Assembly: GCA_016290695.1 (NCBI GenBank)
Contig: JAEEUX010000009.1
Location: 1-19,834 of the forward strand
Reading direction: 5' to 3'
DNA from: Oscillospiraceae bacterium
GTDB lineage: Bacteria; Bacillota; Clostridia; Oscillospirales; Oscillospiraceae
Length of the DNA stretch: 19,834 nucleotides
Part shown: in pieces, positions 13,396 to 19,834 of the stretch
How the letters are laid out: the number at the start of each line of letters is the position of its first letter
Numbering within the stretch: position 1 is the first letter of the stretch
Notes under the pieces: model-generated
What the model saw: the letters and a program-made list of their open reading frames with translations, nothing else
Told to the model about the DNA's origin: nothing
Databases searched by the model: none
Translations under genes and position numbers: made by a program

Positions 13396-13424
13396 ATTAT
13401 AGCTAATGCGCTTTAATGCGTCAA
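13396..13424 (-). promoter_or_regulatory. TetR gene promoter with operator-like repeat in the spacer
   Basis: On the minus strand TTGACG (complement of 13419-13424) and TATAAT (complement of 13396-13401) are separated by exactly 17 bp. The repeat element at 13406-13419 fills most of that spacer, so a protein bound there would block RNA polymerase. Autorepression by TetR is the simplest reading. Confidence 0.75.
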
Positions 13425-13458
13425 TAGAAGCGGCTATGGTTTTAGCTTATAATAACTT

Positions 13459-13516
13459 TGTCTGACTATGTATGCCTCCCAGACATATTGACAGATAAAG
13501 CAAAGAATGCTATCCT
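13459..13516 (+). promoter_or_regulatory. Promoter of the corrinoid ABC operon, with adjacent inverted repeat
   Basis: A consensus TTGACA (13488-13493) and TATCCT (13511-13516) are 17 bp apart. TGTCTG (13459-13464) and CAGACA (13480-13485) form an inverted repeat ending just before the -35, a position typical of a regulator site. No cobalamin riboswitch was seen in the leader, which is only about 55 nt long. Confidence 0.65.
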
Positions 13517-13576
13517 TATTTTGGATTGTTATGTAGTACTACCCAATAATCAGTGTAATTAAAGGAGATATTGAAA

Positions 13577-14518
13577 ATGAAAAAGTTTATTGCCGCTCTT
13601 CTTGCGGTTATGCTTATCCTGTCGCTCTTCGCGGGCTGCGGAAACGGGAACGCCGGCGATGCCAAAGCGCCCGAAACCGATGCTCCTGCCGCATCGGGCA
13701 TAGCGTTCAGCGATATGCTCGGCCGCGAAATAAAGCTTGACGCCCCTGCGGACAAGATAGTCGTCCTCTCTCCGGCGGACTGTGAGATACTCTGCGCTAT
13801 CGGCGCTGAGTCCTCTATCGTCGGCAGAGGAACCTATTGCGATTACCCCGAGTCTGTAAGCTCCATCACCGAGGTCGCTTCCGGCTCCGACACTAACGTC
13901 GAGCAGATAATCGCGCTTGCGCCCCAGGTCGTGCTGACAAGCTCCATGGATCAGAGCAAGGAGACCATCGACGCTATCGAAAACGCGGGCATCAGAGTCG
14001 TCGTAAGCCAGGCAAACACCATCGACGAGGTTTATACCGCCATCGGAAACATTGGCAAGGTCGTCGGCAAAACAGCCGAGGCCGATGCTCTCGTGGCGAG
14101 CATGAAGACAAGCTTTGACGAAATCGCCGCAAAGAAGGATAACACCGGCAAAACCGTTTACTTCGAGGTTTCTCCCCTTGTTTACGGCCTCTGGACCGCC
14201 GGCAAGGGCACCTTCATGAACGAGCTTGCCGAGCTCGTCGGCCTCACGAACATCTTCGCGGACGTAGAGGGCTGGGCCGAGGTCTCCGCCGAGCAGGTTA
14301 TTGAGCGCAACCCCGATTATATCGTAACCATCACGATGTACTTCGGCGAAGGCCCCACCCCCGTCGAGGAGATCCTTTCCCGCGACGGCTGGCAGGGCAT
14401 AACCGCCGTTAAGAACGCCGCCATCCTCAACGCCGACTCCAACGAAATATCCCGTCCCGGCCCGAGGCTTACCGACGCGGCTAAGATACTCTCTGATTTC
14501 GTATTGGGAGAAGGTTAA
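13577..14518 (+). CDS. btuF: ABC transporter substrate-binding lipoprotein, BtuF/FepB-like
   Basis: ATG 13577 is preferred to the TTG at 13571 because it lies 9 nt after AAGGAG. The 313-residue protein has a signal peptide with lipobox LFAGC (Cys21), a short linker and then a periplasmic-binding-protein fold of the TroA/BtuF class: FSDMLGREIKLDAPADKIVV at the N-lobe start, then NVEQIIALAPQVVLTSS and GWAEVSAEQVIERNPDYIV. This class binds cobalamin, haem or siderophores. The cobU genes in the same operon favour a corrinoid, but the ligand is inferred from context. It is the first gene of the operon. Confidence 0.82.
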   Translation: MKKFIAALLAVMLILSLFAGCGNGNAGDAKAPETDAPAASGIAFSDMLGREIKLDAPADKIVVLSPADCEILCAIGAESSIVGRGTYCDYPESVSSITEVASGSDTNVEQIIALAPQVVLTSSMDQSKETIDAIENAGIRVVVSQANTIDEVYTAIGNIGKVVGKTAEADALVASMKTSFDEIAAKKDNTGKTVYFEVSPLVYGLWTAGKGTFMNELAELVGLTNIFADVEGWAEVSAEQVIERNPDYIVTITMYFGEGPTPVEEILSRDGWQGITAVKNAAILNADSNEISRPGPRLTDAAKILSDFVLGEG

Positions 14519-14521
14519 AAT

Positions 14522-15631
14522 TTGAGCGGGAAAAATACGCTTAATAATAAAGAAACAGTAAGGGACGCATCTGCGTCCCTTACTGTTCAGAATAAAAAAC
14601 CGGGCGTGAGAAGAGAAAGCTTTGCCTTCGTTATCTATCTGGGTTTTGCGCTGGTAACTCTCGCGGCCTTGCTTTTCTGCGTCTGCGTGGGGAGCGTAAG
14701 CGTCCCATTGAAGGAAACCTTTGAGGTGATTTTGAAAGGCATATTCGGCAGAGAACTCCCGGAGGGGACGAGCCAGTACATAATCCTGAGCACCCGTCTG
14801 CCTCGCGTTCTCTGCGCGGCGCTCGTCGGCGCCTCGCTTTCCGTATGCGGCGGCGCGATGCAGGGTCTTCTCAAAAACCCGCTGGCGGACGGCTCCACCC
14901 TCGGCGTTTCCTCGGGCGCGTCGCTCGGCGCGGTGCTGGCAATAGCGTTCGGGATTACGATTCCGTCGCTGCCCTTTGCCGGGACGGTTGTAATGGCGAT
15001 GCTTTTCGCTTTTTTGTCGCTCGTCGTTATACTTTCGCTTTCGTATAAGATGGATTTTTCCCTCTCCACGAATACGATTATTCTTATCGGCGTTATTTTT
15101 TCCATGTTCGTATCGAGCGTAATGAGCCTCGTTATCACCTTTGCCTCCGAAAAGGTGAAGCAGATAACCTTCTGGACGATGGGAAGCCTCGCGGGCAGCA
15201 GTTATGCGAATGTGCTAATGCTCTTTATCGCGCTCGTTCTCTTCGGCGGAACGCTTTTCCGCTATTCGCGTGAGCTGAACGCCTTCGCCGTGGGCGAGGA
15301 TAACGCGCGGCACATAGGCGTGAACGTCAAGCGCGTCAAGCTCATCGTGCTCATTTCCGTTTCCGCGCTTATCGGCGTCTGCGTTTCCGTGGGTGGAACG
15401 ATCGGCTTCGTCGGGCTCGTGATGCCGCACATGACGCGCATGGTCGTGGGGCCGAACCACAAAAAGCTCCTCCCGGCGACGGTTTTCTCCGGCGCTGTGT
15501 TCCTCATGCTGGCTGACCTTGTTTCGCGCGTGCTTTTCAGCCCGCGCGAGCTGCCGATCGGCGTCGTCACTTCGTTCGTCGGCTCGATAGTGTTCGTTTA
15601 CATCTTCTATAAGTCGCGGAGGGGGAAATGA
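14522..15631 (+). CDS. btuC: ABC transporter permease, BtuC/FecCD family
   Basis: The 369-residue product starts at TTG 14522, 3 bp after the binding-protein stop, with GAGAAGG as ribosome site inside the previous gene. About nine to ten membrane helices follow the signature order of FecCD permeases (STRLPRVLCAALVGASLSVC, then GGAMQGLLKNPLADGSTLGV; later GTIGFVGLVMPHMTRMVVGP, the ATPase-coupling loop). The first 35 residues are hydrophilic and unlike the family's usual short N-terminus. They include a 34-bp palindrome at 14554-14587, so part of this extension may come from an inserted repeat, or translation may begin further downstream. Confidence 0.88.
   Translation: MSGKNTLNNKETVRDASASLTVQNKKPGVRRESFAFVIYLGFALVTLAALLFCVCVGSVSVPLKETFEVILKGIFGRELPEGTSQYIILSTRLPRVLCAALVGASLSVCGGAMQGLLKNPLADGSTLGVSSGASLGAVLAIAFGITIPSLPFAGTVVMAMLFAFLSLVVILSLSYKMDFSLSTNTIILIGVIFSMFVSSVMSLVITFASEKVKQITFWTMGSLAGSSYANVLMLFIALVLFGGTLFRYSRELNAFAVGEDNARHIGVNVKRVKLIVLISVSALIGVCVSVGGTIGFVGLVMPHMTRMVVGPNHKKLLPATVFSGAVFLMLADLVSRVLFSPRELPIGVVTSFVGSIVFVYIFYKSRRGK
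14554..14587. repeat. 16-bp-arm palindrome inside the permease start
   Basis: AACAGTAAGGGACGCA (14554-14569) is followed after 2 bases by its exact reverse complement (14572-14587). It encodes about residues 11-22 of the permease. Lying 36 bp after the binding-protein gene, it can fold in mRNA and may protect that transcript or reduce read-through. Confidence 0.75.
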
Positions 15632-15632
15632 T

Positions 15633-16394
15633 ATGCTTGAGGTAAAGAACCTTTCCGTGAGCTACGGGCAGCATGAGGTGGTTTCCGACCTGAGCTTTTC
15701 CGTCAACGAGGGCGAATGGCTCATGCTTATCGGCCCTAATGGAGCGGGAAAATCCACCATCATAAGCGCCGTGTCCCAGAGTGAAAAATATACCGGCAAC
15801 GTTTCCTTTGAAGGGCGCGACGTTAAGAGCATGAAGCCGAGCGAGCTTGCAAAGCTCCTTGGCGTCCTTTCGCAGAATCATATTATTTCCTATTCCTTCA
15901 CCGTGGGGGAGATAGTCCGGCTGGGGCGTTACGCTTACTCGCCGCGCATTTTCTCAAAAAAATCGGACGAGGACGAAATAAGCGTCGAGCGCGCGCTTGA
16001 GGTGACGGGCATGACGGAGCTTGAGGGACATTACGCCGACACTCTCTCCGGCGGCGAGCTGCAAAGGGCGTTCCTCGCGCAGCTTTTCGCGCAGAACCCG
16101 CGCCTGCTCATCCTCGACGAGCCGACGAACCATCTCGACCTCGTTTATCAGAAGCAGATATTCGAGATAGTCAGCCAGTGGCTCAAAACGCCGGGGCGCG
16201 CGGTAATGTCCGTCGTCCACGACCTGAGCCTTGCGCGGCGCTACGGCTCGCGCGCTATCCTTCTCAACAAGGGCAAGGCCGTCGCGTCGGGCAGCGTCGC
16301 GGAGGTTTTTTCGCGCGAAAACCTGAACAGCGTCTATTCGATGGATGTTTACGACTGGATGAAGACGCAGCTTTCCCAGTGGGAGGACGAATAA
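15633..16394 (+). CDS. btuD: ABC transporter ATPase, BtuD/FecE family
   Basis: The 253-residue protein starts 1 bp after the permease stop (GGAGGGGG upstream). It has all nucleotide-binding motifs: Walker A GPNGAGKST near residue 34, a Q-loop at SQNHI, the signature LSGGELQR near 140, Walker B LLILDEPTNHLD, and the switch histidine in VVHDLSLARRYG. The sequence matches the FepC/BtuD class that drives corrinoid, haem or siderophore import. Its TAA overlaps the cobU start by one base (TAATG), so the genes are coupled. Confidence 0.92.
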   Translation: MLEVKNLSVSYGQHEVVSDLSFSVNEGEWLMLIGPNGAGKSTIISAVSQSEKYTGNVSFEGRDVKSMKPSELAKLLGVLSQNHIISYSFTVGEIVRLGRYAYSPRIFSKKSDEDEISVERALEVTGMTELEGHYADTLSGGELQRAFLAQLFAQNPRLLILDEPTNHLDLVYQKQIFEIVSQWLKTPGRAVMSVVHDLSLARRYGSRAILLNKGKAVASGSVAEVFSRENLNSVYSMDVYDWMKTQLSQWEDE

Positions 16395-16897
16395 TGCCCC
16401 TGTGTTTGATTACCGGAGGCTCGGCATGCGGGAAAAGCACCTTCGCGGAGGGTCTGCTTGAAGCCTGCAGCGTACCGCGATATTATATCGCGGCGATGCG
16501 CCCTGTAAGCGACTGGGACAGGAAGCGCGTGGCGCGGCATAGAGCGGCCCGCGAAGGTAAAAATTTTATCACTGTTGAAAAGTATACTGACATCGGAGAG
16601 ATACGGCTTCCGAAAAGAGGCTGCGCGCTGCTTGAGTGCGTCTGCAACCTCTGCGCCAACGAAATGTACTCTCCGAACGCGGATAAGGACGCTGCTGCGG
16701 AGAAAATCATCCGCGATATTTTGGCGCTTGATGCTCAATGCGAAACGCTTTTCGTGATAACAAACGAGATCGGCAGCGACGAGCCCGCCGGGTTTTCCGA
16801 CTATATAAACGCCGTAGGCCGCATAAACGCCGCGCTTGCCGAACGGGCGGACTGCGTTTATGAGGTGGTCTGCGGAATCCCGCTTAGAATAAAGTGA
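16394..16897 (+). CDS. cobU: Adenosylcobinamide kinase / adenosylcobinamide-phosphate guanylyltransferase
   Basis: The 167-residue protein starts at ATG 16394, coupled to the ATPase gene; an in-frame extension to 16178 is a shadow inside that gene. CobU phosphorylates and then guanylylates adenosylcobinamide in cobalamin salvage. It has a P-loop GGSACGKS (8-15), a basic VARHRAAREG segment with H49 in the place of the guanylylated histidine, LLECVCNL, and TNEIGSDEP followed by GRINAALAERADCVYEVVCG and the typical end IPLRIK. Length is close to the usual 180. It links the transporter to corrinoid salvage. Confidence 0.88.
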   Translation: MPLCLITGGSACGKSTFAEGLLEACSVPRYYIAAMRPVSDWDRKRVARHRAAREGKNFITVEKYTDIGEIRLPKRGCALLECVCNLCANEMYSPNADKDAAAEKIIRDILALDAQCETLFVITNEIGSDEPAGFSDYINAVGRINAALAERADCVYEVVCGIPLRIK

Positions 16898-16907
16898 GGT
16901 CTGTGCA

Positions 16908-17249
16908 ATGGTTTTGATAATCGGCGGCGAGGGCGCGGGGAAAAGAAGCTATGCCCGCAGCCTCGGTTTTTCGGACTCGGACATGGCGGACGCCGTCATA
17001 GACGGCAGAAGCGTTGTTTACAACGCACAGGATATGGTGCTGGCCGAGCCCTCCCGCGTTAACGAGCTGATTGAAAAGCTTTCGGAGAAGGCTGTCGTTA
17101 TATGCAACGAGGTCGGCAGCGGGCTTATACCGCAGGAAGCGAAGAAGCGCGAAGCGCGCGTCGCCGTCGGGCGTCTCTGCTGCGTTCTGGCGCAGCGGGC
17201 GGACAAGGTGGTGCGCGTCGTGTGCGGGCTGCCGCAGCGCATCAAATAA
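16908..17249 (+). CDS. Short CobU-like protein lacking the guanylyl-accepting segment
   Basis: This 113-residue protein, 10 bp after cobU (GAGG ribosome site), has a CobU-type P-loop GGEGAGKRS at 6-14 and a full CobU C-terminus (CNEVGSGLIPQEAKKREARV, then LAQRADKVVRVVCGLPQRIK). About 55-60 residues are missing between them, including the RxxHR segment that carries the guanylylated histidine. It cannot do the standard CobU transfer by itself. It may be a specialised kinase, a partner of the full-length CobU, or a shrinking paralogue. The frame is intact. Confidence 0.75.
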   Translation: MVLIIGGEGAGKRSYARSLGFSDSDMADAVIDGRSVVYNAQDMVLAEPSRVNELIEKLSEKAVVICNEVGSGLIPQEAKKREARVAVGRLCCVLAQRADKVVRVVCGLPQRIK

Positions 17250-17301
17250 GCCCGTTTGGGGCATTATAAGGATAATAACCGCAGTAAAACGGAGAAAAAA
17301 T

Positions 17302-18585
17302 ATGCGTAAACTCAGAAAACGCCGCACAATTCTCATTATTGCCGCTGCCGTGGGAGCATTGCTGCTCCTTTCCGGCTGCGGCTCTTTTCAAACGGAAAAA
17401 CCGCCTCAGGGCAGGGAAGCGAGCCTTGAACAAAGCGCGGAGGAGACGGCGAGCCCGCATGAAGCGCTCGTCTTGGACGCCGATCCATCGGAACGGGACG
17501 AAGCGCCCGAAACGCCGCGATCTACCGAAGTGAGCACCGTTCCGGAAGAACGGGAAGAACGGGGAGAACAGGAGGAAACACCGGAATATTTCATCCCGCA
17601 CCTTGAAACCCGTTATTTTCTGAAAAATCTATCGGGGCAGGAGCTTAAATTCTGCTCGCTCGTCTATACCTCGGCACTTGACTTGTCCGAGTCTGTCAGC
17701 GTCCCTGCCGGGATGGAATTGAGCTTTGAACAGGCCGACAGGCTTGTTTCGCTCGTCTTCTACGATTGCCCGGAGCTTATAATGTGCTCGGGCGGCTATT
17801 CCATCCATGGCGCACAGTATGTAAGCCGCGTCAAGCTCGTTTACCGCATGGACGAAGCGGAATATAAGCGGCAACGCGCCGAACTTGAAGCAGTGCTTTC
17901 GGAGTATGAAGCTGCCTGCGCCGGTTTGAGTGATTATGACGCGGAGCTTTATGTTCATGATAAAATATGTGAAAGCTGCGTCTATTCTACGAGCAGTGCT
18001 TACGCCGACAGCGCTTATGGCGCGCTTGTGAGCGGGAGCGCACTGTGCCAGGGTTACACAAAGGCATTCCAGCTCGTCATGCAGCGTCTCGGGTACGTCT
18101 GCCTCTTCGTGAGCAGCGAGAAAATGCTCCATAGCTGGAACTTAATTTCGCTCGGCGGCGTGTACTATCAGATAGACCTTACCTGGGACGACAGCGGCGA
18201 CTGCGTCAACTACGCCTATTTTAATATAGACGACGAGCGCTCCGCCGCCTTTGACCATGTCTACGACATGGAGGAGGGCCTGTCTTACCCCGCCTGCGAC
18301 TCGCTCGCGCTGAACTATTACATCCTGAACGGCACGTATATAGGCCGAGAAACGGATCTCAAGGCGATGCTCCTTGCGGAGCTTGACAGAATGTACGCCT
18401 CCGGCGGCGGTGAGGTAGAGCTGATGTTTGAGGACGCGGAAGATCTGCGACGGATGATAGCCGAGCAGGGTGACTGGATAAAGGAATGGAATGCCGATAA
18501 ATACCTCACTATTTGCTTTACAAGAACTATCATAGAAAAGAACGACCACGTATATATCGCGCGATTTGAGTTTTCGGAAGAGTAA
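17302..18585 (+). CDS. Lipoprotein with transglutaminase-like domain
   Basis: The 427-residue protein starts at ATG 17302 (GGAG, spacing 7). It has a basic N-terminus, a hydrophobic helix and lipobox LLSGC (Cys26), so it sits on the outer membrane face. Residues 27-98 are a charged, Glu/Pro/Arg-rich stalk. A transglutaminase-like fold is suggested by GALVSGSALCQGYTKAFQLV (catalytic Cys), MLHSWNLISLGG (His) and YQIDLTWDDS (Asp), giving an apparently intact Cys-His-Asp triad around residues 250-300. Such proteins occur on Clostridia surfaces and may act as peptidases or cross-linkers. It follows the corrinoid operon by 52 bp, but a functional link is doubtful. Confidence 0.82.
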   Translation: MRKLRKRRTILIIAAAVGALLLLSGCGSFQTEKPPQGREASLEQSAEETASPHEALVLDADPSERDEAPETPRSTEVSTVPEEREERGEQEETPEYFIPHLETRYFLKNLSGQELKFCSLVYTSALDLSESVSVPAGMELSFEQADRLVSLVFYDCPELIMCSGGYSIHGAQYVSRVKLVYRMDEAEYKRQRAELEAVLSEYEAACAGLSDYDAELYVHDKICESCVYSTSSAYADSAYGALVSGSALCQGYTKAFQLVMQRLGYVCLFVSSEKMLHSWNLISLGGVYYQIDLTWDDSGDCVNYAYFNIDDERSAAFDHVYDMEEGLSYPACDSLALNYYILNGTYIGRETDLKAMLLAELDRMYASGGGEVELMFEDAEDLRRMIAEQGDWIKEWNADKYLTICFTRTIIEKNDHVYIARFEFSEE

Positions 18586-18640
18586 ACTATGCGCTGCACC
18601 CGTGTGGGCAACAGCCATTATACCCCCTTTATAGACCTTA

Positions 18641-18690
18641 AAAACCGAGCGCTTGCGGCGAAGAACCGCAAGCGCTCGGTTTTATTATTT
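18641..18690. terminator. Bidirectional terminator with 18-bp stem
   Basis: AAAACCGAGCGCTTGCGG (18641-18658) pairs perfectly with CCGCAAGCGCTCGGTTTT (18666-18683) around a 7-nt loop, and a T-rich tail follows. The A-run gives the T-run for the minus strand. It separates the convergent transglutaminase-like and S-layer genes. Confidence 0.9.
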
Positions 18691-18700
18691 TCGGTTTCTT

Positions 18701-19834
18701 TTACTTAGCGACCTTGTCGCAGAATCTTTCCATTATAGCGGCAACCTGAGCGCGTGTGGCGCTGCCCTGCGCGTCGAGGACTATGTTGCCGTCCTTGTCG
18801 GTGGTGCCGTTGATGAGGCCGACGCCGACTGCCCATGCAAGCGCGTCCTTCGCGTAATCGGATACGCCGTCCGCGTCGCCGAAGCTGCTTACGTCGCCCT
18901 GCGCCGTCGTGTCGTAACCCTTGTGCTGCGCGTAGTTATACAGCATGACTGCAAGCTGCTCGCGGGTCACAGAGTCGTTCGCGCCGAAGCTTTCGCCCTG
19001 ACCCTTCGCGATGCCTGCGTCTACCATCCACGTTACAGCGCCGGCGAACCAGTCGTCCGCGGCTACGTCCTTGAACGCTGCCGTGTCGCCCGAAGCCTCG
19101 GCGCCGTCGAGGTTGAAGAGGAGCTGGGCAATCATGCCGCGGCTCGTGTCCGCGTTCGGCTCGAAGCTGCCGCCGCCGACTCCGTTCATGACCTCATGGG
19201 AGGCCGCCCACGCGACGCTGGAAGCGAACCAGTCGTCTGCCTTAACGTCGCCGAAATCCTTCGCGTTATCGACGATTTTCACCGTCGCAGAGCCTTCGAG
19301 CGAGAGAACTACGCCGTCCTCTCCGGTGGTGCTCGTCTTGACTATTTCCTCGCGTCCGTCGTCATAAACTATCACCGCGACGGTGCTGGCCGTGACGTTT
19401 TCTACCGGGATCTCAACCCTTACGGGCTTCTCGGTCTTGGGGAGCGTGACCGTTACGGGCGCGGCCTTCTCGGCGCTCGCCGCCGCCTTGACCTCTACCT
19501 GAACCTTTATGCTTTCGCCGGCCTTAGCCGCTTCTTCAACAGCCTTTTCGCTTACCTTCGCCTCGGCGGAAACGGTGTTGCCCTCCGCGTCGGTTTTAAC
19601 GGTGCCGGTGGAGCCGTCGGAGGCGGTGTTTTCCGTAACGGCGCTGCCGTCCTTTGCTGTAGTTGTTTCGGTTTTGCTGCCGTCGGTCTTGGTGGTGGTC
19701 TCGGTCTTGCTGCCGTCGGCGTTCGTCTTGGTCTCGGTCTTGCTGCCGTCGTTGTTCGTTACGGTTTCGCCGGACGTGGGTGTTTCAGTCGTGCCACCGC
19801 CGGCCACGGGGCCGGAGGGCTTTACAGGCCTATG
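18701..19834 (-). CDS. S-layer-homology (SLH) surface protein, C-terminal part (5' partial)
   Basis: The minus-strand frame is open to the right edge, so the GTG at 19807 need not be the start and the N-terminal domains lie outside. From that GTG, about residues 10-75 form a Thr/Lys/Asp-rich repeat tract built on DGSKTET-like units. A small beta-rich domain follows (VTVTLPKTEKPVRVEIPVEN, then VIVYDDGREEIVKTSTTG). The C-terminus has three SLH repeats (FGDVKADDWFASSVAWAASH; FKDVAADDWFAGAVTWMVDA; FGDADGVSDYAKDALAWAVG), each ending in an R-x-Q/M-A type helix. SLH triplets bind pyruvylated secondary cell-wall polymers and anchor the protein at the surface. Confidence 0.9.
   Translation of the reverse strand, partial: HRPVKPSGPVAGGGTTETPTSGETVTNNDGSKTETKTNADGSKTETTTKTDGSKTETTTAKDGSAVTENTASDGSTGTVKTDAEGNTVSAEAKVSEKAVEEAAKAGESIKVQVEVKAAASAEKAAPVTVTLPKTEKPVRVEIPVENVTASTVAVIVYDDGREEIVKTSTTGEDGVVLSLEGSATVKIVDNAKDFGDVKADDWFASSVAWAASHEVMNGVGGGSFEPNADTSRGMIAQLLFNLDGAEASGDTAAFKDVAADDWFAGAVTWMVDAGIAKGQGESFGANDSVTREQLAVMLYNYAQHKGYDTTAQGDVSSFGDADGVSDYAKDALAWAVGVGLINGTTDKDGNIVLDAQGSATRAQVAAIMERFCDKVAK

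Noticed and set aside
13517..13576. Cobalamin riboswitch ahead of the corrinoid transporter
   Set aside because: The leader is only about 55-60 nt, far too short, and no B12-box-like sequence was found up to the TetR gene.
1..19834. CRISPR array or insertion sequence
   Set aside because: No regularly spaced identical repeats and no transposase frame were found; the only mobile-element enzyme is the serine recombinase.

Overview
The window looks like a chromosome segment of a spore-forming anaerobe of the Clostridia (Oscillospiraceae-like gut lineage). The clues are a sporulation sigma factor fragment (SigK), AGGAGG-type ribosome binding sites, Clostridia-style lipoproteins, an S-layer-homology surface protein and a mixed GC content. 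No rRNA, true tRNA or CRISPR array was seen.

Layout. Positions 1-2040 hold the C-terminal end of a LuxR/NarL-type regulator, a secreted lipoprotein of unknown function and a small unknown cytosolic protein, ended by a 20-bp-stem terminator. Positions 2120-2308 are a short coding remnant on the minus strand. Positions 2321-6646 are the most interesting block: a divergently transcribed WYL-domain regulator, about 540 bp of non-coding DNA that can fold into a series of closed-stem RNA modules (one with convincing tRNA-like D, anticodon and T arms on a Y-RNA-like stem), a Ro60-like TROVE/DUF2828-vWA protein and the RNA ligase RtcB. I read this as a bacterial Ro60/Y RNA/RtcB RNA-repair operon in which a WYL regulator takes the place of the RtcR activator known from Enterobacteria. 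Positions 6890-8979 encode a potassium-channel-like protein translationally coupled to an unknown multipass membrane protein. Positions 9356-10231 encode an AraC-type regulator with an effector-binding domain.

Positions 10530-12330 hold a small protein overlapping a large serine recombinase. The recombinase ends exactly where the N-terminal third of sigK (minus strand, 12317-12520) breaks off. This is the arrangement of a skin element, the sigK-interrupting DNA excised in the mother cell during sporulation. From the orientation, the element lies to the left of about 12330. The other sigK half is not in the window, so everything from 1 to 12330, including the RNA-repair block, may be element cargo; this is inference.

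Positions 12651-17249 are chromosomal: a TetR regulator with a clear promoter and repeated operator-like motif, diverging from a cobalamin/corrinoid-type ABC uptake operon (binding lipoprotein, permease, ATPase) that runs into two CobU-like genes, one full length and one short. A transglutaminase-like lipoprotein follows (17302-18585). It is separated by an 18-bp-stem bidirectional terminator from a convergent S-layer-homology protein that runs off the right edge.
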